Assembly (NCBI GenBank): GCA_902614065.1
Contig: CACMJT010000001.1
Coordinates: forward strand, 94,501 to 158,500
DNA length: 64,000 nt
From: an uncultured Bacteroidota bacterium
Lineage (GTDB): Bacteria; Bacteroidota; Bacteroidia; Flavobacteriales; Flavobacteriaceae
Direction: 5' to 3'
The position numbers were made by a program, and so were the translations under genes. The notes beneath the pieces are model-generated. The model had not been told where the DNA came from, ran no database searches, and saw nothing but the letters and a program-made list of their open reading frames with translations. The number at the start of each line of letters is the position of its first letter. Positions within the stretch are counted from its first letter, which is position 1. Below, piece after piece: positions 28,214 through 36,524 of the stretch.

Positions 28214-29256
28214 GAATCTACCCTCGAAATTGCATTTATTCTTATATCCTCCCAAAATAGGTTGATGTCACCTTTGTGATAATCTTTTAAAAATGAAAAT
28301 AAAATTGTTTTAAAAAGATTTACTCTGGGCATTTTTAAAAATATGGCATGGTTTGTATATTCAATTTTAACAGAGTTTTTATAAACTTTTCCATTGATAA
28401 AGTACAAACCCTTATGATTTTCATAGTCCGATGTTTTACTATCATTCCACGTTACAGGATTTGAAACCTGACCGCCCTTTAGCCATTCTAATGGGATGGT
28501 CAAATCATATTTTTGATAATTTTTTAAGATTTTAAATGTATTCCATGTTACGTATCCTCCAGTATCTTGAGGATCTTTCATTAATTTTAAATCATAGAAA
28601 TCTTCACTAGTAATTTTTGTTCCTGGCAAATATGCTGCAATTAACTTAGTTTGTAATTCTTTTCCATCAAAGAAGTCTTTTAGTAATGTTATAGCATGTG
28701 CAGCACCCTGACTGTGGCCTGCAATAATAATCGGTCTTCCCTTGTTATATTTTTTCATATAAACGATGAAGGCAGCCTTAATATCATCATAGGCTAATTG
28801 TAATGTTTTTTCACCACCAATTTTCCAATACCTTTCATCAAAAACTCTAAAATGAGCTTGGCGATAATTTGGTGAGTAAAGATTACCAGCATCTTTCCAA
28901 GCTGTAGCTTGAAACTTAATTGTTGAATTGAGAAGATAATTTTTAAATTCTTCATCATAAATATCGGAATTCCAATTGGGATTTTTTTTATCTGAAAACA
29001 ATGTTGGAGCTATGAAAAAAACATCGGCTCTTTTTTTACCATCATTATCAGACAGAAAATCATGTTTTTCAACATGATCTGGATGAACAAGCCAAGAATT
29101 TAAATTGTCATAGTCAGGCTGAATTACAGGTTTGTACTGGTCATGATCGATTGACTTATAAATGATTTCATTGTTTGATTCTTTTAATAGACCGCAAGAA
29201 CAAAAGAAAATGGTCAGTAAAAGAGTTAACTTAAATTTTATAATTTTATCTAACAT
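28195..29256 (-). CDS. DUF3089 alpha/beta-hydrolase-like lipoprotein
   Basis: A 353-residue envelope protein. The N-terminus is hydrophobic and ends FFCSCGLL, consistent with a lipoprotein signal. The core contains the nucleophile elbow GHSQGAAHAI (about residue 185), and RADVFFIAPTLF and YAYD-like segments match the DUF3089 group of alpha/beta hydrolases. The substrate is unknown. It is convergent with the Tat oxidoreductase gene and divergent from the next lipoprotein gene, so it is probably transcribed alone. Confidence 0.78.
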   Translation of the reverse strand: MLDKIIKFKLTLLLTIFFCSCGLLKESNNEIIYKSIDHDQYKPVIQPDYDNLNSWLVHPDHVEKHDFLSDNDGKKRADVFFIAPTLFSDKKNPNWNSDIYDEEFKNYLLNSTIKFQATAWKDAGNLYSPNYRQAHFRVFDERYWKIGGEKTLQLAYDDIKAAFIVYMKKYNKGRPIIIAGHSQGAAHAITLLKDFFDGKELQTKLIAAYLPGTKITSEDFYDLKLMKDPQDTGGYVTWNTFKILKNYQKYDLTIPLEWLKGGQVSNPVTWNDSKTSDYENHKGLYFINGKVYKNSVKIEYTNHAIFLKMPRVNLFKTILFSFLKDYHKGDINLFWEDIRINAISRVDSYFSEL

Positions 29257-29276
29257 TAAAAAAAACTTATTTAAAT

Positions 29277-30026
29277 ATGATCAAATTCAAGACCAATTTT
29301 AATTTAATATTTCTTTTTTCGACAATACTATTAATTTTTTATTCATGTTCTAATACAGATGAAAAAATTTCTTTAATAAAAGTTGAGGGCTCTCCAGCAT
29401 ATGATAATTCTTCAATCGAGATTAAAGATATAAGTAATGAAGGAGAAAATTTTATGTTTTCATTTGATATTAATAATTATGATCTTGGAGCTCAGACCAA
29501 AAAAGAGTTTGATTATAATTTGGCTAACTCAGAACTAGGTCAACACATACACTTCATTGTTAACAATGGTCCTTACTCTGCTCATTATGTAGATAATTTT
29601 GAAACAAAACTTACAGCTGATAATTCTGTTATTCTAGCTTTTTTATCTAGATCTTACCATGAATCAGTCAAAAATCCTAATGCCTATATTTTGACTCAAA
29701 TTGGAGGCACAAATAATATTGATTTAGAAAATGAGTTTATTTTTTACAGTAGACCAAAAGGAACATACAAGGGTTCTGATACAGAAAAATTATTACTTGA
29801 TTTTTATTTGGTAAATACTGATTTGGGTCCAGAGGGCAACAAAGTAAAAATATCAATCAAGCAGAATGAAAGAACTCATGATTTTACAGTAGATGAATGG
29901 GCTCCCTTCTATATTGAAGGCTTAGATAAGGGAGAGGTTTCTATCACACTTGAACTATTGGATAATGATGGTGAATTAATTGAAACGCCTTTTAATCCAT
30001 CAAGCAGAAAAGTCGTTTTGGAGTAA
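29277..30026 (+). CDS. Conserved flavobacterial lipoprotein of unknown function
   Basis: A 249-residue lipoprotein (lipobox cysteine C24, IFYSCSNT). A central region GQHIHFIVNNGPYSAHY (about residues 88-105), followed by AFLSRSYHES, resembles flavobacterial proteins I recall being labelled phosphopeptide-binding, a label that says little. The paired histidines suggest metal or ligand binding, as in DUF4399-like domains. The C-terminal ~80 residues look like a beta-sandwich. Confidence 0.62.
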   Translation: MIKFKTNFNLIFLFSTILLIFYSCSNTDEKISLIKVEGSPAYDNSSIEIKDISNEGENFMFSFDINNYDLGAQTKKEFDYNLANSELGQHIHFIVNNGPYSAHYVDNFETKLTADNSVILAFLSRSYHESVKNPNAYILTQIGGTNNIDLENEFIFYSRPKGTYKGSDTEKLLLDFYLVNTDLGPEGNKVKISIKQNERTHDFTVDEWAPFYIEGLDKGEVSITLELLDNDGELIETPFNPSSRKVVLE

Positions 30027-30032
30027 ATTAAT

Positions 30033-30830
30033 TTAAAATCTTCTCTTAATATTATTTTTTTCCAATTCCTTAAGCTGATCTAATGACATAACTTTTAAAA
30101 ATGATTCGTGCTGCTCAATTGCGTATTCTATCTTTTTAACAATATCATCCACTGTTTCCTCATTATAGTCTATATCCATTGGTTTTTTTATCTCCATAGA
30201 TTGTAGTATGTCTTTCTTTTTAACCCTCAATCCCTTTTTGTCAAAAGATCTTCGAAAACCATTAATTACAATGGGCACAACAATGGGTTTAAATGTTTTT
30301 ATAATGTGAGCAGTACCTTTTCTAATAGGTTTAAATGGTGTTGTTGTCCCTTGTGGAAAAGTTATCACCCATCCATCATTGAGTGCTTCGCCGATCTTTG
30401 ATATATCTGACAAATTTACCTTTCTATTAACATCCTGCCCTTTTTCCCTCCAGGTTCTTTCAATCGAAACTGCACCAGCGTATGCCATGATTCTAGGCAA
30501 TAATCCAGATTTCATTGTTTCTTTGGCAGCAATAAAATATATCTCAAGCTTGGGATGCCATATGTAACCAAGGTTTTTAATTGAATCAACCCTGCCACTT
30601 AAACTAGCATTAAAGACATGAAACATTGCTACCACATCAGCAAAGTAGGTTTGATGATTTGAAACAAATAGAACGTTATTCTTGGGCAAATCCTTAATGT
30701 GGTGAGAACCTTCTATTTTTAATTGGTTAAAACCCCGATACCGTCTGTGTGTAAAAAGTCCAAATAAACGAATAAGCCACTTCTTTATATAAAGGTTATG
30801 ACCAAAGGGATTTTTTCTAAAAATTAACAA
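30033..30830 (-). CDS. 1-acyl-sn-glycerol-3-phosphate acyltransferase-like (PlsC family)
   Basis: A 265-residue acyltransferase of the PlsC superfamily, which acylates lysophosphatidic acid or related lipids at the inner membrane. The active-site region reads VSNHQTYFADV (about residue 57), with five rather than four residues between His and Asp. The third motif reads FPQGTTTPF, where PlsC usually has FPEGT, and VVPIVINGF forms the fourth. The differences are probably a subfamily trait, so glycerolipid specificity should be treated with care. The start is a TTG. Confidence 0.75.
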   Translation of the reverse strand: MLIFRKNPFGHNLYIKKWLIRLFGLFTHRRYRGFNQLKIEGSHHIKDLPKNNVLFVSNHQTYFADVVAMFHVFNASLSGRVDSIKNLGYIWHPKLEIYFIAAKETMKSGLLPRIMAYAGAVSIERTWREKGQDVNRKVNLSDISKIGEALNDGWVITFPQGTTTPFKPIRKGTAHIIKTFKPIVVPIVINGFRRSFDKKGLRVKKKDILQSMEIKKPMDIDYNEETVDDIVKKIEYAIEQHESFLKVMSLDQLKELEKNNIKRRF

Positions 30831-30846
30831 TGCTTTAATTTTCGGT

Positions 30847-30854
30847 CAAATATA
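30847..30854 (-). promoter_or_regulatory. -7 element (TATATTTG) of the PlsC-like gene
   Basis: A perfect TAnnTTTG match on the minus strand, 16 bases before the TTG start at 30830. No -33 TTG at the standard spacing. Confidence 0.45.
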
Positions 30855-30914
30855 TAGGTTTTACAATCACAATTAATTATAAAATAATATGTTTATTATT
30901 TTTAAATTTTAATT

Positions 30915-31604
30915 ATGAGTTTTTTTAGAGTTCTTTTAACCACATCTTTGGTATTACATTTTGCGTGTGAAAACAAGCCCACAGAAAACAATAAAGTTGT
31001 ATTGCCAAAAAAAATTGAGAAAATAGTGGAAGAGCCTAAATTGGTTGAAAAGAAATTTATTTTGAATGATGAAAATGCAATTCCTTTTTTTTATGAATAT
31101 GGAATGAATAATAAAGAGAAAAATGTTAGAATCATAACAAATTATGGAAACATAGACATAGAGCTTTTTGAAGAGACCCCTTACCATCGCGCTAATTTTA
31201 TTTTTTTAACAAAAGAAAAATATTTTGATGGTACTTATTTTCACAGAGTTGTGAAAGACTTTATAATTCAAGGTGGTAATTCAGATTCTTATGATGTATC
31301 AAAAAGGAGGCAAAAAATCGGAAGATATTTACTTCCACCAGATACGAAAAAAGGTTTTAAACATCACAGAGGAACGCTTTCAGTTCCTAGTAGCGATATT
31401 GACAATCCATATAAATTAGCATCACCCTACGAGTTTTTTATTGTTGTGGATAGAAACGGAGCATACCATTTAGATAAAAACTATACACCATTTGGCAAAG
31501 TTGTTAAAGGAATGGATGTTGTTGACAAAATTTCTGATCTAGAGACTGATAGAAGAGAATGGCCCATTGATAATGTAAAGATTAAAGTTGATATTATAGA
31601 TTAA
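30915..31604 (+). CDS. Cyclophilin-type peptidyl-prolyl isomerase lipoprotein
   Basis: A 229-residue envelope-anchored foldase. The lipobox cysteine is C18 (LHFACEN), then a charged linker to about residue 65, then a cyclophilin domain. Domain motifs are ITNYGNIDIELFEETPYHRANF, YFHRVVKDFIIQGGNS (active-site FHR and GG) and YHLDKNYTPFGKV. It probably assists folding of secreted or outer-membrane proteins. It is divergent from the PlsC-like gene. Confidence 0.88.
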   Translation: MSFFRVLLTTSLVLHFACENKPTENNKVVLPKKIEKIVEEPKLVEKKFILNDENAIPFFYEYGMNNKEKNVRIITNYGNIDIELFEETPYHRANFIFLTKEKYFDGTYFHRVVKDFIIQGGNSDSYDVSKRRQKIGRYLLPPDTKKGFKHHRGTLSVPSSDIDNPYKLASPYEFFIVVDRNGAYHLDKNYTPFGKVVKGMDVVDKISDLETDRREWPIDNVKIKVDIID

Positions 31605-31620
31605 ATAAAATCTTTAATTC

Positions 31621-32064
31621 TTATTCCTTAAGCTTAAAACTCCACTCATAAATAAATTCTGAAACAACATCTCCACTTTCATCGTAACCTGTTGATTTTA
31701 ATTTTATTTTGTCTGTGGTTTTATTTTTTGATAGGCTTGATAAAGTTTTTTTTAGTGTGTTTACTTGGTCACATTCGAATCGAATCAAGCCTTTTGCTTT
31801 TTTTAAAAACTTTGATTCATTTGAAATAACAAGCATAGATATTTTGAGTTTGTTTTTATTTGCAAAATCAATTATGGCCAAACCTGTCGCTAATTCTGAA
31901 GCCATTCCTTGTACTGCCCAATAAAGTGACTTAAAAGGATTACTATTGAACCAATTGTGCCTTACAGAAATAATGCATTTTTTATCATTTAAATCTTTCA
32001 CTCTTACGCCACATAACCATGCTGATGGCAAATCTTTAAATAGGAAAAAATTATATTTAAACAT
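31621..32064 (-). CDS. DUF4442 hotdog-fold protein, possible thioesterase
   Basis: A protein of about 147 residues from the ATG at 32062-32064, two bases after the trxB stop. The pattern SVRHNWFNSNPFKSLYWAVQ followed by MASELATGLAI fits the DUF4442 hotdog-fold family, related to acyl-CoA thioesterases. No substrate can be named. A longer frame from 32118 would overlap trxB and is unlikely. Co-transcription with trxB is probable. Confidence 0.72.
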   Translation of the reverse strand: MFKYNFFLFKDLPSAWLCGVRVKDLNDKKCIISVRHNWFNSNPFKSLYWAVQGMASELATGLAIIDFANKNKLKISMLVISNESKFLKKAKGLIRFECDQVNTLKKTLSSLSKNKTTDKIKLKSTGYDESGDVVSEFIYEWSFKLKE

Positions 32065-32066
32065 AC

Positions 32067-33011
32067 CTAAACACCTAAGGAAGCCAAGTATCTTTCGGCA
32101 TCCAACGCTGCCATACATCCTGTACCAGCAGCTGTTACAGCTTGTCTGTAATCTTTATCTTGCACATCACCAGAGGCAAAAACACCAGGAATATTTGTTT
32201 TTGTTGTCTTACCTTCGGTCAAAATATATCCAGTATCGTCCATATCCAATTGACCTTTAAAAATATCCGTATTGGGTTTGTGACCAATTGCAACAAAGAA
32301 ACCTGTAATATCAATAACCTCTGTTTCACTTGTTTTATTATTAACAACTTTAATACCTTCAACAACATTATCCCCTAGAACCTCAACAACCTCCGTATTG
32401 TATCTTAAATCAATATTTTTTTTTGAGTTTACTCTGTGTTGCATTGCTTTAGAAGCTCTCATGACATCTCTCCTAACAAGCATGGTTACTTTTGAGCAAA
32501 TATTGGCTAAGTAAGTTGCCTCTTCAGCAGCTGTATCTCCACCACCAACGATTGCAACTTCCTGACCTTTGTAAAAAAACCCATCACAAACTGCACAAGC
32601 AGAAACTCCACCACCAATAAGTTTTTGTTCACTTTCAAGACCCAAATATTTTGCACTAGCACCAGTGGATATAATAACGGTTTTTGCAAAAATTTTTTTT
32701 TCGTGGTCTATGACTATTTCGTGGTTTTTGTTTGGATCTTCACTAAAGATAACGGAAGTTGCCTCACCAATTCTTACATCAGTTCCAAAACGTTCAGCCT
32801 GCTCCTTTAGTTCCTCCATCATTTTTGGACCATCTACTCCATTTGGATATCCAGGAAAATTATCGACTTCGGTTGTGGTTGTTAGTTGGCCTCCAGGCTC
32901 CATTCCTGTATATAAAACAGGCTTCAAGTCGGCCCTTGAGGCATATATTGCTGCTGTGTATCCAGCAGGTCCTGATCCAATAATTAACGTTTTAATAATC
33001 TCTGTTGACAT
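32067..33011 (-). CDS. trxB: Thioredoxin reductase
   Basis: FAD/NADPH enzyme reducing thioredoxin (about 314 residues). The FAD site is LIIGSGPAGYTAAIY near the N-terminus, the redox-active pair is CAVCDGFFY (about residue 138), the NADPH site is VAIVGGGDTAAEEA (about 155) and GVFASGDVQDKDYRQ closes the FAD site. The correct start is ATG 33009-33011: the frame continues upstream but there runs antisense through tRNA-Pro. A -7 element ends only 5 bases before the ATG. Confidence 0.95.
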   Translation of the reverse strand: MSTEIIKTLIIGSGPAGYTAAIYASRADLKPVLYTGMEPGGQLTTTTEVDNFPGYPNGVDGPKMMEELKEQAERFGTDVRIGEATSVIFSEDPNKNHEIVIDHEKKIFAKTVIISTGASAKYLGLESEQKLIGGGVSACAVCDGFFYKGQEVAIVGGGDTAAEEATYLANICSKVTMLVRRDVMRASKAMQHRVNSKKNIDLRYNTEVVEVLGDNVVEGIKVVNNKTSETEVIDITGFFVAIGHKPNTDIFKGQLDMDDTGYILTEGKTTKTNIPGVFASGDVQDKDYRQAVTAAGTGCMAALDAERYLASLGV

Positions 33012-33016
33012 AGAAT

Positions 33017-33024
33017 CAAAATTA
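33017..33024 (-). promoter_or_regulatory. -7 element (TAATTTTG) of trxB
   Basis: TAATTTTG matches TAnnTTTG and ends 5 bases before the trxB ATG, so the transcript should be leaderless or nearly so. Confidence 0.5.
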
Positions 33025-33040
33025 ATACAAAAATTTGTGT

Positions 33041-33070
33041 TTGAGGTTAATGTAAAGAGTTTTATATTAG
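33041..33070 (+). promoter_or_regulatory. Promoter of tRNA-Pro(TGG) (TTG - 19 nt - TATATTAG)
   Basis: TTG at 33041-33043, a 19-base spacer and TATATTAG (one mismatch to TAnnTTTG) at 33063-33070, with the tRNA starting 10 bases later, as at tRNA-Arg. Confidence 0.5.
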
Positions 33071-33080
33071 CACCCATTTT

Positions 33081-33155
33081 CGGGGTGTAGCGTAGCCCGG
33101 TTATCGCGCCGCGTTTGGGACGCGGAGGTCGTAGGTTCGAATCCTGCCACCCCGA
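33081..33155 (+). tRNA. tRNA-Pro (anticodon TGG)
   Basis: A 75-base tRNA: acceptor CGGGGTG pairs perfectly with CACCCCG, the anticodon arm is CCGCG-TTTGGGA-CGCGG with anticodon TGG, the T loop is GGTTCGAATCC and the discriminator is A. CCA is not encoded. Confidence 0.95.
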
Positions 33156-33163
33156 CAAAATTC

Positions 33164-33197
33164 AAACCAATTAGTTATTTTAATTAATTGGTTTTTT
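33164..33197 (+). terminator. Rho-independent terminator after tRNA-Pro(TGG)
   Basis: Inverted repeat AAACCAATTA/TAATTGGTTT around an 11-base loop, then a T run; it begins 8 bases after the tRNA. Confidence 0.75.
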
Positions 33198-33224
33198 AAT
33201 ATCTAAATAAATAATTTTGTTTTT

Positions 33225-33644
33225 GTGAATTGGAAATGTAAATCTACTTGGAAAAAAGCAAAAAAAAATACATTGTGGTGTTTACTTGGTTGTTCAATTG
33301 GAGATTTTGGAACAATTTTTTACTTCCAAAATGTTGAGCATACATGGTCCAATTATGAGGTGATGGGCTTAGCAATCATCAATGGATTAATTACATCTGT
33401 CTTACTTGAAACTATTATTTTATTAAAACAAATGAGTTTTTCTTCATCACTAAAAACAGCATTGGGGATGTCTTTTATTTCAATGATTGGTATGGAGGCA
33501 TCCATGAACATAACTGATTTAATTTTGACAGGTGGTGCAATGCTAACTTGGTGGGTGGTTCCAATAATGCTAATAGCTGGTTTCTACACACCACTACCCT
33601 ATAATTATTGGAAACTAAAAAAATATAATGTTAGCTGTCATTAA
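33225..33644 (+). CDS. DUF4396 four-helix membrane protein
   Basis: A 139-residue membrane protein with a basic N-terminus and about four hydrophobic segments. LLGCSIGDFGTIFYF, the MEASMNITDL turn and the ending PLPYNYWKLKKYNVSCH fit the DUF4396 family, of unknown function and often near metal or copper genes in other genomes. The start is GTG at 33225; no ATG is in frame nearby. It lies between two tRNA-Pro genes. Confidence 0.75.
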   Translation: MNWKCKSTWKKAKKNTLWCLLGCSIGDFGTIFYFQNVEHTWSNYEVMGLAIINGLITSVLLETIILLKQMSFSSSLKTALGMSFISMIGMEASMNITDLILTGGAMLTWWVVPIMLIAGFYTPLPYNYWKLKKYNVSCH

Positions 33645-33646
33645 AG

Positions 33647-33654
33647 TATATTTG
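33647..33654 (+). promoter_or_regulatory. -7 element (TATATTTG) of tRNA-Pro(GGG)
   Basis: Perfect TAnnTTTG match ending 9 bases before the tRNA. It starts just after the DUF4396 stop codon. No clear -33 TTG. Confidence 0.5.
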
Positions 33655-33663
33655 TTTATTATT

Positions 33664-33737
33664 CGGGATGTGGCGCAGTCTGGTAGCGTACACGCATGGG
33701 GTGCGTGGGGTCGCAAGTTCAAATCTTGTCATCCCGA
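33664..33737 (+). tRNA. tRNA-Pro (anticodon GGG)
   Basis: A 74-base tRNA: acceptor CGGGATG pairs with CATCCCG, the anticodon arm is CACGC-ATGGGGT-GCGTG giving anticodon GGG, the T arm has AAGTTCAAATCTT and the discriminator is A. CCA is not encoded. A T run follows without a hairpin, so read-through into the next gene is possible. Confidence 0.93.
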
Positions 33738-33752
33738 CTTTTTTTAAATACT

Positions 33753-34859
33753 ATGAAAAAAATTTTACTACTACTTTTATTTATCAATATATCTTGTGCA
33801 CAAGACGATACTACAATCAATGAAACTAAAGATGAAATTTTTGATTTGGAGCTAATTCATCCCACAAAAAATATTCCGTGGAGTATAGAGTTTATTGATG
33901 AAAAAACAATTATTTACACGGAAAAAAGAGGCAACATTTTTATAGTTGGTGAAAATAATGTTACAGAGGTAACTGGGTTACCAGCAATTTATGAAAGAGG
34001 GCAAGGTGGTTTGATGGATATTGAGCTCCATCCTAATTTTAAGGAAAATAATCTAATTTTTTTATCATACGCATCGGGAAATAGGGAAAGTGGTGGAAAT
34101 ACTGCAATTGCAAGTGCTAAATTACTAGAAAATAAACTAGTAAATCTCAAACTATTATACAAGGGTGAGGAAAATACAACGAGGGGACAACATTTTGGTT
34201 CTAGAATTCAAATTGACAATGATGGTTACTTATATTTTACAATCGGAGACCGAGGTAACAGAGACGTAAACCCCCAAGACTTGAAAAAAGATGGTGGTAA
34301 AGTTTATAGAATTAATATTGATGGCTCAATCCCTGATGACAATCCGTTTATTGGATCCGATGGTGTAAAAAAAGCGACTTATTCTTATGGCCACAGAAAT
34401 CCTCAAGGAATATTCTTACATCCAAGAACGGGAAAAATATGGACAAATGAACATGGTCCCAGAGGAGGTGACGAAATAAATATTATTACCGCTGGTAAAA
34501 ACTATGGATGGCCTAAAATAACGTATGGCATTAATTATATTGGTACTACAATTACAAAAGATAAGGCTCTTCCAGGGCTAGAACAACCACTATACTATTG
34601 GGTTCCATCAATTGCACCTAGTAGTTTCGAATACATCTGGAGTGAAAGATATGCTGGTTGGAGTGAAAGTTTGCTGGTTGGCTCACTTAAATACATGTAT
34701 TTAGAAAGACTCGAGTTAAAAGATGGAAAAGTTACTTACCGAGAAAAAGTTGCAAAAAATGTTGGTAGAGTTAGAGATGTCAAATTAAGTCCAGAAGGTC
34801 TAATTCATATTGCAGTTGAGAATAAAGGAATATTCAGATTGAATCCAAAAAATGAGTAA
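33753..34859 (+). CDS. PQQ-dependent aldose sugar dehydrogenase-like protein, secreted
   Basis: A six-bladed propeller protein of about 368 residues with an export signal ending NISCAQ, probably lipidated at C15. Motifs of the soluble glucose/aldose dehydrogenase (YliI/Asd) family are GQGGLMDIELHPNF (about residue 70), HFGSRIQIDNDGYLYFTIGDRGN (about 140), YGHRNPQG and NEHGPRGGDEIN (about 220). It would oxidise sugars in the periplasm with PQQ and calcium. The frame extends upstream into the tRNA, but that part is not coding. The stop overlaps the udk ATG by one base. Confidence 0.87.
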   Translation: MKKILLLLLFINISCAQDDTTINETKDEIFDLELIHPTKNIPWSIEFIDEKTIIYTEKRGNIFIVGENNVTEVTGLPAIYERGQGGLMDIELHPNFKENNLIFLSYASGNRESGGNTAIASAKLLENKLVNLKLLYKGEENTTRGQHFGSRIQIDNDGYLYFTIGDRGNRDVNPQDLKKDGGKVYRINIDGSIPDDNPFIGSDGVKKATYSYGHRNPQGIFLHPRTGKIWTNEHGPRGGDEINIITAGKNYGWPKITYGINYIGTTITKDKALPGLEQPLYYWVPSIAPSSFEYIWSERYAGWSESLLVGSLKYMYLERLELKDGKVTYREKVAKNVGRVRDVKLSPEGLIHIAVENKGIFRLNPKNE

Positions 34860-35482
34860 TGATTGTAATAGCTGTGTGTGGAGGAACAGGTTCTGGAAAA
34901 TCCTATTTATCAAAAAAAATAATCAATCAATTTAATAAATACAAAGTTGAGTATTTATGCCTTGATTCTTATTATAAAAATTACAAAGACTTAAGCTTTG
35001 CTGAGAGATGTGAAATTAATTTTGATCATCCAGATTCGATAGATTTTGAATTATTTTATCAACATTTGAAATCACTTATTGATGGGAGTGAGATATATTG
35101 TCCAGTCTACTCATATAAATCGCACAAAAGGTTGTCAAAAAATAAAAAAATTAATGTTTGTGATATTCTGATAGTTGATGGAATTTACATTTTGTTAAAA
35201 AAAAATATTAGAAAACTTTTCGATTTAAGCATATTTTTGGACGTTGAATACGATATTAGGCTTGACAGAAGAATAAACAGAGACATAGCTGAAAGATCTA
35301 GAACAAAAAATGAAGTAGTAAATAGGTTTGAAAAAATGATAATTCCTATGCACAAAAAATTTGTTGAAAAAACAAAAGATTATGCTGATTTAAAAATTAA
35401 GGAAAATTATTCGTTCAAAGCTATTTCTGCAAAAATTGAAAAGTTAATCAATGAGGTTTATCAAAATCATAAAGAATTCTAA
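34859..35482 (+). CDS. udk: Uridine kinase
   Basis: A 207-residue P-loop kinase phosphorylating uridine and cytidine in pyrimidine salvage. The Walker A is CGGTGSGKSYLSKK at the N-terminus, LDSYYKNYKDLS and NFDHPDSIDF follow, as in uridine kinases, and DVEYDIRLDRRINRDIAERSR is the lid. It starts within the stop of the dehydrogenase gene and overlaps the next gene by 32 bp. Confidence 0.93.
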   Translation: MIVIAVCGGTGSGKSYLSKKIINQFNKYKVEYLCLDSYYKNYKDLSFAERCEINFDHPDSIDFELFYQHLKSLIDGSEIYCPVYSYKSHKRLSKNKKINVCDILIVDGIYILLKKNIRKLFDLSIFLDVEYDIRLDRRINRDIAERSRTKNEVVNRFEKMIIPMHKKFVEKTKDYADLKIKENYSFKAISAKIEKLINEVYQNHKEF

Positions 35483-35762
35483 ATTTTTTAAACTTTTTAG
35501 CAATATATATATTTTAATAACCACTGTTTTCCTGATATGGATTCTGTTTCTAGACTCGAATTCAGTTGTTGTAAATATTAAATTAAAATCACAAATTAAC
35601 GATCTTGAAAACAAAATTAATCAACTTCAAAAAGAAATTGAGATTGACAAAAAACTTATAGCCACTTTAAAAAACTTAGATAGCTTAGAAAAATACGGTA
35701 GGGAAAAACATTTTATGAAAAAACAAAATGAAGAAATCTTCATAATTGAAATAGAAGAATAA
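35451..35762 (+). CDS. FtsB/DivIC-family septum formation protein
   Basis: A 103-residue bitopic membrane protein: a basic N-terminus, one helix (about residues 18-38, IYILITTVFLIWILFL), a coiled coil (about 45-75, IKLKSQINDLENKINQLQKE) and a short tail with LEKYGREKHFMKK. This is the layout of FtsB/DivIC, which bridges FtsL and FtsQ in the divisome. Its place after udk is typical of flavobacteria. Confidence 0.87.
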   Translation: MRFIKIIKNSKFFKLFSNIYILITTVFLIWILFLDSNSVVVNIKLKSQINDLENKINQLQKEIEIDKKLIATLKNLDSLEKYGREKHFMKKQNEEIFIIEIEE

Positions 35763-36523
35763 TGGGTAAAATTATTTCTGTATCTAACCAAAAGGGTGGT
35801 GTTGGAAAAACCACAACTGCATTAAGCCTTTCTGCTGCGCTAGGCGTACTAGAAAAAAAGGTTTTATTAATTGATATGGATCCTCAATCAAATGCTACGT
35901 CAGGCTTAGGTGTAGACTCTAATGAAGCTACTCTGTCCTCATACGATCTTATAATTGGCAATGCTAAAGCTTCAAATATCGTAATACAAACAAGCAGCCC
36001 CAACTTGGATCTAATCCCAGCAAAGATTGATTTAGTGGGACTAGAAATTGAAATTGTTAATGAATCCAGCAGAGAATATTTATTGAAAAACGCCTTAGAA
36101 AAAATCAAAGAAAAATATGATTTTATAATAATTGATTGTCCACCTTCTCTGGGATTAATTACATTAAATGCCCTAACATGCTCAAACTCGGTAATAATAC
36201 CAATACAGTGTGAATATTTTGCTTTGGAGGGTCTGGGTAAACTGTTAAATACAATTAAGGGAGTTCAAAAAGTTCACAATCCAAACCTTTCACTGGAAGG
36301 AATATTACTTACCATGTTCGACTCTAGACTTCGGCTTTCAAATCAAGTCAAACAGGATGTAAAAAAGCACTTTGGAAATATTGTTTTTAATACAATCATA
36401 CCAAGAAATGTAAGTTTAGGTGAAGCTCCCAGTCACGGAGAAAGTATTTTGATGTACAATGCAACAAGCAAGGGCTCAAAAAGTTATTTAAAATTTGCAC
36501 AAGAAATAGTAAATTTAAATTAA
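35762..36523 (+). CDS. parA: Chromosome partitioning ATPase ParA/Soj
   Basis: A 253-residue deviant Walker ATPase that drives chromosome segregation with ParB. SNQKGGVGKTTTALSL is the signature P-loop, LLIDMDPQSNATSGLG the A' motif and IIIDCPPSLGLIT the Walker B. TAATG overlap with the previous gene; one base separates it from parB. Confidence 0.96.
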   Translation: MGKIISVSNQKGGVGKTTTALSLSAALGVLEKKVLLIDMDPQSNATSGLGVDSNEATLSSYDLIIGNAKASNIVIQTSSPNLDLIPAKIDLVGLEIEIVNESSREYLLKNALEKIKEKYDFIIIDCPPSLGLITLNALTCSNSVIIPIQCEYFALEGLGKLLNTIKGVQKVHNPNLSLEGILLTMFDSRLRLSNQVKQDVKKHFGNIVFNTIIPRNVSLGEAPSHGESILMYNATSKGSKSYLKFAQEIVNLN

Positions 36524-36524
36524 T

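Noticed and set aside
32065-32118. Longer start for the DUF4442 protein
   Set aside because: It lies inside trxB in another frame; the ATG at 32062-32064 follows the trxB stop by two bases and begins the recognisable domain.
32665-33090. 141-residue plus-strand frame opposite trxB
   Set aside because: It is a shadow of trxB in the antisense direction; no signal, domain or promoter supports it.
33012-33158. N-terminal extension of trxB, beginning MSGWQDSNLRPP
   Set aside because: It is the antisense reading of tRNA-Pro, a well-known artefact; the real start is the ATG at 33009-33011.
33696-33752. N-terminal extension of the sugar dehydrogenase, containing SQVQILSSR
   Set aside because: It reads through tRNA-Pro(GGG). 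The signal peptide begins at the ATG at 33753.
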